Shown here: positions 44,785-51,332 of the stretch, one piece after another
Layout: each line of letters begins with the position of its first letter
How positions within the stretch are numbered: the first letter of the stretch is position 1
NCBI GenBank assembly: GCA_030151225.1
Contig: JASLEG010000127.1
Location: 1 to 51,332, forward strand
Source: Burkholderia sp.
Lineage (GTDB): Bacteria; Pseudomonadota; Gammaproteobacteria; Burkholderiales; Burkholderiaceae
Direction of reading: 5' to 3'
DNA length: 51,332 bases
Notes under the pieces: model-generated
What the model saw: only the letters and a program-made list of their open reading frames with translations
Database searches by the model: none
Told to the model about the DNA's origin: nothing
Made by a program: the position numbers and the translations under genes

Positions 44785-46425
44785 ATGAAAGCATCCGATC
44801 TGTTCGTCAAGGCGCTGGAAGCGGAAGGCGTCGAATACGTGTTCGGCATCCCCGGCGAGGAAAACCTGGATCTGCTCGAATCGATCCGCCATTCGCGCAT
44901 CAAGCTCGTGCTCACGCGCCACGAGCAGGCCGCCGGCTTCATGGCCGCCACCTACGGGCGGCTCACCGGCAAGGCCGGCGTGTGCCTGTCCACGCTCGGC
45001 CCCGGCGCCACCAACCTCGTGACGGCCGCCGCCTACGCGCAGCTCGGCGGCATGCCGATGCTGATGATCACGGGCCAGAAGCCGATCAGGGCGAGCAAGC
45101 AGGGCCACTTCCAGATCGTCGACGTGGTGGACATGATGCAGCCGCTCACCAAGCTCACGCGGCAGATCGTGTCGATCGGGCACATCCCGTCGGCCGTGCG
45201 CGAGGCGTTCCGGCGTGCCGAGGACGAGCGCCCCGGCGCGACCCACCTCGAGCTGCCCGAGGACATCGCGCACGAGGAGGGCGACGGCAAGCCGATCCCG
45301 GCCAGCTACAGCCGCCGCCCGGTGGCCGAGGAAAAGGCCGTGGCGCGCGCGGTGCAGGCGATCCACGAGGCGCGCCATCCGCTGCTGATGATCGGCGCGG
45401 GCGGCAACCGCAAGACCGGCGCGCACATGCTGCGCGAATTCGTCGACGCCACCGGCATTCCGTTCTTCACCACGCAGATGGGCAAGGGCGTGATCGACGA
45501 GACGCATCCGCTCTGGCTCGGCAACGCCACGCTGTCCGACGGCGACTTCGTGCACCGCGCGATCGATCATGCCGACTGCATCATCAACGTGGGCCACGAC
45601 GTGATCGAGAAGCCGCCGTTCTTCATGCGCAGCGGCGACAAGACCGTGATCCACGTGAACTTCCTCGGCGCGCAGGTCGATCCCGTGTACTTCCCGCAGA
45701 TCGAGGTGGTGGGCGACATCGCCAATGCCGTGTGGCAGATGAAGGAAGCGCTCACGCGCCAGGAGCACTGGGATTTCTCGCGCTTCATGCTGATCAAGGA
45801 ACGCTTCGACGCGCACCTGAAGAAGGGCGAGGACGATCCGCGTTTCCCGCTGCACCCGGTGCGCGTGGTGCACGACCTGTACGCCGCGCTGCCCGACGAC
45901 GGCATCGTGTGCCTCGACAACGGCATGTACAAGATCTGGTTCGCGCGCTACTGGCGCGCCCACGAGCCGAACTCGCTGCTGCTCGACAACGCGCTCGCCT
46001 CGATGGGCGCCGGGCTGCCCTCGGCGATCGCCACCAGGATCGTGCATCCGCAGCGCAAGGTGGTGGCCGTGTGCGGCGACGGCGGCTTCATGATGAATTC
46101 GCAGGAGCTGGAGACGGCCGTGCGCATGAAGCTCGACCTCGTGGTGCTGGTGCTGCGCGACGACGCGTTCGGCATGATCCGCTGGAAGCAGGAGAACATG
46201 AACTTCCCCGATTACGCGATGACGCTGGACAACCCCGATTTCGTGGCCTACGCGAAGAGCTACGGCGCGCACGGGCACCGCGCGGAATCGGCCGAGGCGC
46301 TCGGGCCGCTGCTGGCCGACTGCTTCGCCACGCCGGGCGTGCACCTGGTGGACGTGCCGATCGACTATTCGGATAACGAAAAGATCCTCAATCGCGAGAT
46401 CCCGCGGCTGTCCGCGCAGCTGTGA
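44785..46425 (+). CDS. Acetolactate synthase-type ThDP enzyme
   Basis: A 546-residue thiamine-diphosphate enzyme of the acetohydroxyacid synthase family. The catalytic Glu sits in VLTRHEQAAGFMAATYGRLTGKAGVCLSTLGPGATNL, the ThDP/Mg motif is GDGGFMMNSQELETAVRMKLDLVVLVLRDD, and the central FAD-like domain has the pattern of the family. It makes acetolactate from two pyruvates, either for branched-chain amino acids or for acetoin in an AlsS-like way. No small regulatory subunit (ilvH/ilvN) is adjacent, which favours the catabolic AlsS-like reading or another carboligase. The ATG at 44785 gives the family start (KASDLFVKALEAEGVEYVFGIPG); a TACAAT -10 box lies at 44616. Confidence 0.88.
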   Translation: MKASDLFVKALEAEGVEYVFGIPGEENLDLLESIRHSRIKLVLTRHEQAAGFMAATYGRLTGKAGVCLSTLGPGATNLVTAAAYAQLGGMPMLMITGQKPIRASKQGHFQIVDVVDMMQPLTKLTRQIVSIGHIPSAVREAFRRAEDERPGATHLELPEDIAHEEGDGKPIPASYSRRPVAEEKAVARAVQAIHEARHPLLMIGAGGNRKTGAHMLREFVDATGIPFFTTQMGKGVIDETHPLWLGNATLSDGDFVHRAIDHADCIINVGHDVIEKPPFFMRSGDKTVIHVNFLGAQVDPVYFPQIEVVGDIANAVWQMKEALTRQEHWDFSRFMLIKERFDAHLKKGEDDPRFPLHPVRVVHDLYAALPDDGIVCLDNGMYKIWFARYWRAHEPNSLLLDNALASMGAGLPSAIATRIVHPQRKVVAVCGDGGFMMNSQELETAVRMKLDLVVLVLRDDAFGMIRWKQENMNFPDYAMTLDNPDFVAYAKSYGAHGHRAESAEALGPLLADCFATPGVHLVDVPIDYSDNEKILNREIPRLSAQL

Positions 46426-46726
46426 GCGTGGCCGCGCCGTGGCGCGAGCCCGGCGCGGCCGTGTCGCGTGTGCCGCATCGATTCCCGGCCTTGCCCGGCA
46501 TGCCGGGCGGGGCGTTTCGCGCCGTTTTCGCGCAACGACCGGCACCACTATTCGCAGTTTGCATGCCCGGCTGTGGCTTTTTTACACCGTAAATTATTAA
46601 ACTCTTTTAAAATCATCGACTTGTTTTTCAAACGCGGAAACAATGCCGCATGATTCGGGGCGTGTGCAACCGTTTGCCCGGCCGCCGCCGCCCCGCCGCA
46701 ACACAGGTCACGACGCTCGCCATTCG
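46426..46726. other. Intergenic region with AT-rich promoter patch
   Basis: About 300 bases between the acetolactate-synthase-type gene and the hybrid kinase. A strong dyad CCCGGCATGCCGGG lies near 46494-46507 without a T-run. From about 46577 to 46630 the sequence is strikingly AT-rich, with a TAAAAT -10-like box (46608-46613); the -35 is unclear. This is the likely promoter of the hybrid kinase and perhaps of the wsp genes. Confidence 0.45.
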
Positions 46727-47818
46727 ATGAACGGAATCACAGATACGGATCACGCCACCCAGGAACCCGGCATGCCGATCCTGCTCGTCGACGACCAGCC
46801 CTTCGTGGGCGAGGTCATGCGGCGCCTGCTGGCTGCCGAGACGGACATCGTGCTGCACGTGAGCCTGACGGCCGAGGATGCGCGGCGCGTGGCGCGCGAG
46901 GTGCGGCCCTGCGTGATCCTGCAGGATCTCGTGATGCCCGACGTGGACGGGCTCGACCTGGTGCGCAGCTGGCGCGGCGAGGCGGCAACGGCCCAGGTGC
47001 CGATCGTGGTGCTGTCGATCAACGACGATCCGCAGATCAAGCGCGCCGCCTTCCTGGCCGGCGCGAACGACTACCTCGTCAAGCTGCCCGATCCGATCGA
47101 GCTGATCGCGCGCCTGCGCTATCACGCCAGTTCGTACCGCACGCTGCGCCAGCGCGACGAGGTGCTCGATTTCCTCTCGCACGACATGCGCGCGCCGCAA
47201 ACCTCGATCCTGTCCCTGCTCGACACCTACCGCGCGAGCCACGACGAGATGCCGCTGCTGCTCGAACGCGTGGAAATGCATGCGCGGCGGGCGCTGGCGC
47301 TGGCCGACGGCTTCATCCAGCTGACCCGTGCACAGTCGGGCAAGCGGCCCAGCGAGATCGTCAGCCTCAACGACGTGCTGCTCGACGCGGCCGACCAGCT
47401 GTGGGAAAAGGCCTCGAACATCGGCAGCCGGATCAGCGCCCACGTGCCCGAGATCGAATGCTGCTGCGTGGGCGACCGCATGATGCTCACCCGCGCGGTG
47501 GCCAACCTGATCGACAACGCGCTGAAGTACGGGCCGCCCGGCGCCGAGGTGCGCTGCCACATTTCCGACGGCGGGGCCGAATGGCTGGTGGGCGTGGAGG
47601 ACGAGGGCGAGGGCATCGCGCCCGAGCAGCGCGAGAGCGCCACCGAATCCTTCGTGCGGCTCACCCACGGGCCGGGCACGCAACGTGGCGGCTTCGGGCT
47701 CGGGCTCGCGTTCGTGCGGACCACGGCCGCCAACCACCACGGCGAGATCCTGATGCGCTACACGGCGCGCGGCTTCATGACCGGGCTCGCGCTGCCGAAG
47801 GCGAGCGTCGACGCCTGA
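46727..47818 (+). CDS. Receiver-histidine kinase hybrid, Wsp-associated
   Basis: A soluble hybrid protein of about 363 residues: an N-terminal receiver (PILLVDDQPFVGEVMRRLL, acceptor Asp in CVILQDLVMPDVDGLDL, Lys in NDYLVKLPDP) joined to a histidine kinase (FLSHDMRAPQTSILSLLDTYR, N box NLIDNALKYGPPG, G1 EDEGEGI, G2 GFGLGLAFVR). No transmembrane segment or sensor domain. Three start codons are possible: 46643, 46727 and 46772; the last has the best Shine-Dalgarno (AGGAA), while the first lies just beyond the AT-rich promoter. The gene lies directly before wspA, and a hybrid regulator (called wspHRR as I recall) is described in the B. cenocepacia Wsp cluster; this may be its equivalent. Confidence 0.85.
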   Translation: MNGITDTDHATQEPGMPILLVDDQPFVGEVMRRLLAAETDIVLHVSLTAEDARRVAREVRPCVILQDLVMPDVDGLDLVRSWRGEAATAQVPIVVLSINDDPQIKRAAFLAGANDYLVKLPDPIELIARLRYHASSYRTLRQRDEVLDFLSHDMRAPQTSILSLLDTYRASHDEMPLLLERVEMHARRALALADGFIQLTRAQSGKRPSEIVSLNDVLLDAADQLWEKASNIGSRISAHVPEIECCCVGDRMMLTRAVANLIDNALKYGPPGAEVRCHISDGGAEWLVGVEDEGEGIAPEQRESATESFVRLTHGPGTQRGGFGLGLAFVRTTAANHHGEILMRYTARGFMTGLALPKASVDA

Positions 47819-48027
47819 GGTGTGGCCCCGGCCCCCGGGCTGACCGGCGCCGATCCCGCGCCCATGGCGGCGCCGGCGGCTCATCCCGGTCCGCCCCGGA
47901 CTATTTTGCCGGCGATAAAGAAAGTACACTCGTGCAGTCCCGCGCTGCGCCGGCGCGGCGAGCGTCCCGCCCCTACGCGGAAGGCGGCGGCTCCTGAACG
48001 CATCTGCTGACAACCCACTTCGAAAAC

Positions 48028-49704
48028 ATGGCCAACGTGTCGCCTCGCGCTCATTCCAAGACTTCCGCCCGTCCCACCGGTTCGCGGATCACGCTCGGCA
48101 ACCGGATCCTGCTCAGCTTCGGCGTGCTGGTCGTGCTGATGCTGGTGATGGCGGTGTTCTCCTATACCCGGCTGCGCCTGATCGACGAGGAGACGCTCAG
48201 CATCCAGCACGATTCGCTGCCGGGCGTGTATCTGGCCACCTCGCTGCGCGCGGCCGCCAACGAGTCGTACACGGCGATGCAGCGCGCGATCTTCGTCGAT
48301 CCCGATGCCGACACCGCGCATCGCGACCTCGACAGGATCCCGGGCATGCTCGAATCCTTCGAGAAGCTCTCGGCCGCCTATCAGAAGTCGACGTTCCGGG
48401 ACGACGACCGCGCGCGCTTCGCCACCTTCCGGGCCGTGTACGACCGCTACCTGCCGCTGCTGGCCGAATCGGTGCAGAAGGCGCGCAGCGGCCCGCACGC
48501 CGACGCCGTGGCCGCCTACGCGCGCACCACGCCGGTGTGGGAAGACGTGATCCGCAACGCCAACGTGCTCGTGACCGAGAACCGCAGCTTCGCCGACCTC
48601 TCGGCGCAGCACATCCAGGATTCGGTGGCGAGCACGGTGATCACGCTCGCCACGGTGCTGGCGATCGTGATGATCGCGGCGCTGGTGATGGGCTGGCTGC
48701 TGTACCGCTCGGTGATGCGCCCGATGTTCGAGCTGGTGGACGTGCACGACGTGATGCGCACCGGCGATCTCACGAAGCGCCTGAACCTCGGCCGCCGCGA
48801 CGAGTTCGGCACGCTCGAGACCGGCTTCAACCGCATGGCCGACGAGCTCACCACGCTGGTGGCGCAGGCGCAGAAATCGTCGCTGCAGGTCACCACCTCG
48901 GTGGCCGAGATCGCCGCCACCTCGCGCGAGCAGCAGGCCACCGCGAACGAGACGGCGGCCACCACCACCGAGATCGGCGCCACTTCGCGCGAGATCTTCG
49001 CCACCTCCCGCGATCTGCTGCTGACCATGAACGAAGTGTCAGGCGTGGCCGAGCAGTCCGCCACCCTGGCCGGCATCAGCCAGAGCGGCCTCTCGCAGAT
49101 GGGCGAGACGATGCGCAGCGTGATGGACGCGGCCGGCTCGGTCAACGCGAAGCTCGCGATCCTCAACGAGAAGGCGCTGAACATCAACCAGGTGGTGGCG
49201 ACCATCACCAAGGTGGCCGACCAGACCAACCTGCTGTCGCTGAACGCCGCGATCGAGGCCGAGAAGGCCGGCGAATACGGCCGCGGCTTCGCGGTGGTGG
49301 CCACCGAGATCCGTCGCCTCGCCGACCAGACCGCGGTGGCGACCTACGACATCGAGCAGACCGTCAAGGAAATCCAGTCGGCCGTGTCGGCCGGCGTGAT
49401 GGGCATGGACAAGTTCTCCGAGGAAGTGCGCCGCGGCATGCTCGACGTGCAGCAGGTGGGCTCGCAGCTCTCGCAGATCATCAACGAGGTGCAGACGCTC
49501 GCGCCGCGTTTCCAGCTCGTCAACGAAGGCATGCAGACCCAGGCGAGCGGCGCCGAGCAGATCACCCAGGCGCTGTCGCAACTGTCCGAGGCGGCCCAGC
49601 AGACGGCCGAATCGCTGCGTCAGTCGTCGCAGGCGATCGACGACCTGACGCTGGTGGCCAACGGGCTGCGCACCAGCGTGTCGCGCTTCAAGGTCGAGGC
49701 GTGA
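48028..49704 (+). CDS. wspA: Methyl-accepting chemotaxis protein, WspA-like
   Basis: A 558-residue chemoreceptor of the surface-sensing Wsp pathway. TM1 about residues 25-47 (FGVLVVLMLVMAVFSYTRL), a periplasmic four-helix sensor, TM2 about 203-228, HAMP, then a long coiled coil. The hairpin tip reads DQTNLLSLNAAIEAEKAGEYGRGFAVVATEIRRLAD, where the K-A-G-E-Y-G-R form is the WspA-class signature, different from ordinary E-A-G-E-x-G-R chemoreceptors. WspA senses contact with surfaces and feeds the WspE kinase. Its stop overlaps the wspB start by 4 bases. The 209-base gap upstream holds only a weak TACACT -10-like box (47925-47930). Confidence 0.9.
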   Translation: MANVSPRAHSKTSARPTGSRITLGNRILLSFGVLVVLMLVMAVFSYTRLRLIDEETLSIQHDSLPGVYLATSLRAAANESYTAMQRAIFVDPDADTAHRDLDRIPGMLESFEKLSAAYQKSTFRDDDRARFATFRAVYDRYLPLLAESVQKARSGPHADAVAAYARTTPVWEDVIRNANVLVTENRSFADLSAQHIQDSVASTVITLATVLAIVMIAALVMGWLLYRSVMRPMFELVDVHDVMRTGDLTKRLNLGRRDEFGTLETGFNRMADELTTLVAQAQKSSLQVTTSVAEIAATSREQQATANETAATTTEIGATSREIFATSRDLLLTMNEVSGVAEQSATLAGISQSGLSQMGETMRSVMDAAGSVNAKLAILNEKALNINQVVATITKVADQTNLLSLNAAIEAEKAGEYGRGFAVVATEIRRLADQTAVATYDIEQTVKEIQSAVSAGVMGMDKFSEEVRRGMLDVQQVGSQLSQIINEVQTLAPRFQLVNEGMQTQASGAEQITQALSQLSEAAQQTAESLRQSSQAIDDLTLVANGLRTSVSRFKVEA

Positions 49705-50270
49705 GCGCCGAGGCCCGCCAGGCGATGCTGTTCCTGCTGTTCGAACTGGACGGCGCGCGCTATGCGCTCGACGTGAACGACGTGGAGGAGGTGCTGCCGC
49801 TGGCCGAGGCCAAGGCGGTGCCCGGCGCGCCGGCCTGGGTGGCCGGCGTGCTGATCCATCGCGGCGCGCCGCTGCCCGTGATCGACGTGGCGCAGCTCGC
49901 GCTCGGCCGTCCGGCCGCGCGGCTGCGCTCCACGCGGCTGGTAGTGGTGCGCGTGCGCATGCCGCTCGCGGCCGACGCGGAGCCGGCCGAGGCCGACGGC
50001 GAGCGCCTGCTCGGGCTGCTCGTGGAGCAGGCCACGCAGACTTCGCGCATCGAGCGCGCGGCGTTTCGCGACGGTGGCATCGACACGCCGCACGCGCGCT
50101 GGCTCGGGCCGGTCACGCACGATGCGCGCGGCGTCGTGCAATGGGTGACGGTGCGGCACCTGCTGGGTGCCGAGGCGCGTGCGCTGCTGTTCGCGGCCGC
50201 GGACGGTGCCGAGCGCGAGGTGGGATGGCGCGGTGCGGGCGGAGCCGGCACCGCCGGAGAACGCGGATGA
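49701..50270 (+). CDS. wspB: CheW-like adaptor, WspB
   Basis: A 189-residue adaptor of the CheW fold that couples receptor to kinase. MLFLLFELDGARYALDVNDVEEVLPL and VAGVLIHRGAPLPVIDVAQLALGR are the CheW signatures, then the second half shows LRSTRLVVVRV and LLGLLVEQATQTSRIE. The start is GTG at 49701, overlapping the wspA stop (GTGA), so translation is coupled; an ATG eight codons on is an alternative. The final ATGA overlaps wspC. No other domain. Confidence 0.9.
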   Translation: MSAEARQAMLFLLFELDGARYALDVNDVEEVLPLAEAKAVPGAPAWVAGVLIHRGAPLPVIDVAQLALGRPAARLRSTRLVVVRVRMPLAADAEPAEADGERLLGLLVEQATQTSRIERAAFRDGGIDTPHARWLGPVTHDARGVVQWVTVRHLLGAEARALLFAAADGAEREVGWRGAGGAGTAGERG

Positions 50271-51332
50271 CGAACGATTTCGAGGCGCGCTTTCATGCGT
50301 GGCTGGAGCGCGAGACGGGCATCGATTCCGATTCGCTCGGGCCCGACTTCGTGTCGCGCGCGCTGGCCGAGCGGATCGGCGTGATGCTCGGCGGCGACGA
50401 GGCGGCCGCGATGCAGGTGGCGCAGCGCGCGCGCGCGCTGTCGGCCGGCGATCTCGATGCCTACTGGCAGATGCTGATCGGCTCGCGCGACGAACAGCGC
50501 GCGCTGATCGAGCAGTGCGTGGTGCCCGAAACCTGGTTCTTCCGCGAGCGCGAGGCCTTCGCCGCGCTGGTGAGCTTCGCGCTCGAGCGCCAGCGCAGCG
50601 AGCCGCCGATGCCGGTGCGCGTGCTCAGCGCGCCGTGCTCGACCGGCGAGGAGCCATATTCGGCCGCGATGGCGCTGGTCGATGCCGGCATCGAGCCGGC
50701 GCGGCTGCGCATCGACGCGCTCGACATCAGCGATCGCGCCATCGCGCACGCGCGGCGCGGCGTGTACGGGCGCAACTCGTTTCGCGGCCACGCCACCGAG
50801 TTCCGCGAGCATCATTTCGAGCCGGTGGCCGAGGGCTGGCGGCTCGACGAGCGGATCCGGCAATGCGTGCGCTTTCGTCGCGCGAACCTGCTCGAGGCGG
50901 GCGGCCTCGGCGAGGACGTCTACGACTTCATCTTCTGCCGCAACGTGCTGATCTATTTCGATCGCGATGCGCAGGAGCGCGCGCTGCGCGCGCTCGACGC
51001 GCGGCTCGCCGACGAGGGGCTGCTGTTCGTCGGGCCGGCCGAAACCGGCATGGTGATGCGGCAGGGCATGACCTCAGCGAAGATTCCGCTCGCGTTCGCG
51101 TTCCGGCGCATGCCGCGCGCGAGCGAGGCGCCTGCGGCGCGGCCCGTGGCACGCGAGGCCTCGCCCCTGCCGCCGGTCGGCGCGCGGCCCACGCTGGTCG
51201 CACCGACCCGGCCCTCTGCGCACGACTGGTTCGGCGACATGACCTGGCCGCTGCCGGGCACGGGCGCCGGCGCGGGGGATGCACGTGCCGCGGCCGGCAA
51301 CGCCGTGCCGCCCTGGCGGCGCGGCCAGGATG
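50267..51332 (+). CDS. wspC: CheR-type methyltransferase WspC (truncated by window)
   Basis: The first about 355 residues of a CheR-family S-adenosylmethionine-dependent methyltransferase that methylates Glu residues of WspA. The SAM site PCSTGEEPYS (about residues 125-134), the domain motif RFHAWLERETGIDSDSLG at the N terminus, VVPETWFFRE and YDFIFCRNVLIYFD are present. After about residue 280 the sequence turns Pro/Ala-rich (linker), which in WspC leads to a TPR region; that part is outside the window. It has no stop before 51332, so the gene continues. It begins in the wspB stop (ATGA). Confidence 0.92.
   Translation, partial: MTNDFEARFHAWLERETGIDSDSLGPDFVSRALAERIGVMLGGDEAAAMQVAQRARALSAGDLDAYWQMLIGSRDEQRALIEQCVVPETWFFREREAFAALVSFALERQRSEPPMPVRVLSAPCSTGEEPYSAAMALVDAGIEPARLRIDALDISDRAIAHARRGVYGRNSFRGHATEFREHHFEPVAEGWRLDERIRQCVRFRRANLLEAGGLGEDVYDFIFCRNVLIYFDRDAQERALRALDARLADEGLLFVGPAETGMVMRQGMTSAKIPLAFAFRRMPRASEAPAARPVAREASPLPPVGARPTLVAPTRPSAHDWFGDMTWPLPGTGAGAGDARAAAGNAVPPWRRGQD

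Noticed and set aside
46494..46507. CCCGGCATGCCGGG dyad as a terminator for the acetolactate-synthase-type gene
   Set aside because: Strong stem possible but no T-run follows, so Rho-independent termination is not supported.

Overview
The window is a GC-rich (roughly two-thirds G+C) stretch of a betaproteobacterial chromosome, almost certainly Burkholderia in the strict sense. The gene content and protein style point there: a serine/glycine repeat lipoprotein, an orphan NuoM beside cyoABCD, a Wsp-type chemosensory cluster, many LysR/TetR/AraC regulators divergent from their targets, and dense coding with ATGA overlaps. I cannot fix the species. I see no insertion sequence, prophage, CRISPR array, rRNA or tRNA gene; this looks like ordinary chromosome.

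Layout. 1-5.5 kb: repeat-rich lipoprotein, trehalose-6-phosphate synthase (otsA) with a strong terminator, two small conserved proteins and a small secreted protein. 5.5-9.9 kb: membrane diguanylate cyclase, a LysR regulator divergent from a PLP aminotransferase, and a small secreted protein. 10-14.3 kb: a minus-strand operon of short-chain dehydrogenase, Baeyer-Villiger-type flavin monooxygenase and alpha/beta hydrolase, divergent from a TetR regulator with a palindromic operator on the operon promoter. 14.3-18.7 kb: LysR regulator divergent from a glutathione S-transferase, then a large flavin/iron-sulfur fusion oxidoreductase and cytidine deaminase. 18.7-20 kb: FNR preceded by an overlapping receiver-domain protein whose phospho-acceptor position is Glu. 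20-22.5 kb: a YheO/DauR-type regulator divergent from a LysP-like permease. 22.6-26.6 kb: a four-gene quaternary-amine (osmoprotectant) ABC importer with a long leader and a terminator. 27-30.2 kb: AraC regulator divergent from a 2,4-dienoyl-CoA reductase.

30.2-38.6 kb is a respiratory block: an AT-rich regulatory region, a NuoM-like proton-pumping subunit standing alone, the cytochrome bo3-type quinol oxidase genes cyoABCD (no cyoE here), and an OmpR/EnvZ-like two-component pair. 38.7-46.4 kb holds housekeeping and membrane genes: HIT hydrolase, a phospholipase-D-like lipoprotein, a DUF445 membrane protein, a CPA1 Na+/H+ antiporter, a small secreted protein and an acetolactate-synthase-type enzyme. 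From 46.7 kb to the end runs a surface-sensing chemosensory cluster: a receiver-histidine kinase hybrid, then wspA, wspB and wspC joined by 4-base overlaps, with wspC cut by the window edge.

The items most worth a second look are the Glu-receiver/FNR pair with an upstream TGTAGG-N6-CCTACA palindrome, the orphan NuoM next to the quinol oxidase with repeated GTCGCAC-containing dyads, the three-module flavin/Fe-S fusion, and an orphan terminator at 26.9 kb that may end a small RNA. Function calls rest on motifs read by eye, not on database searches.
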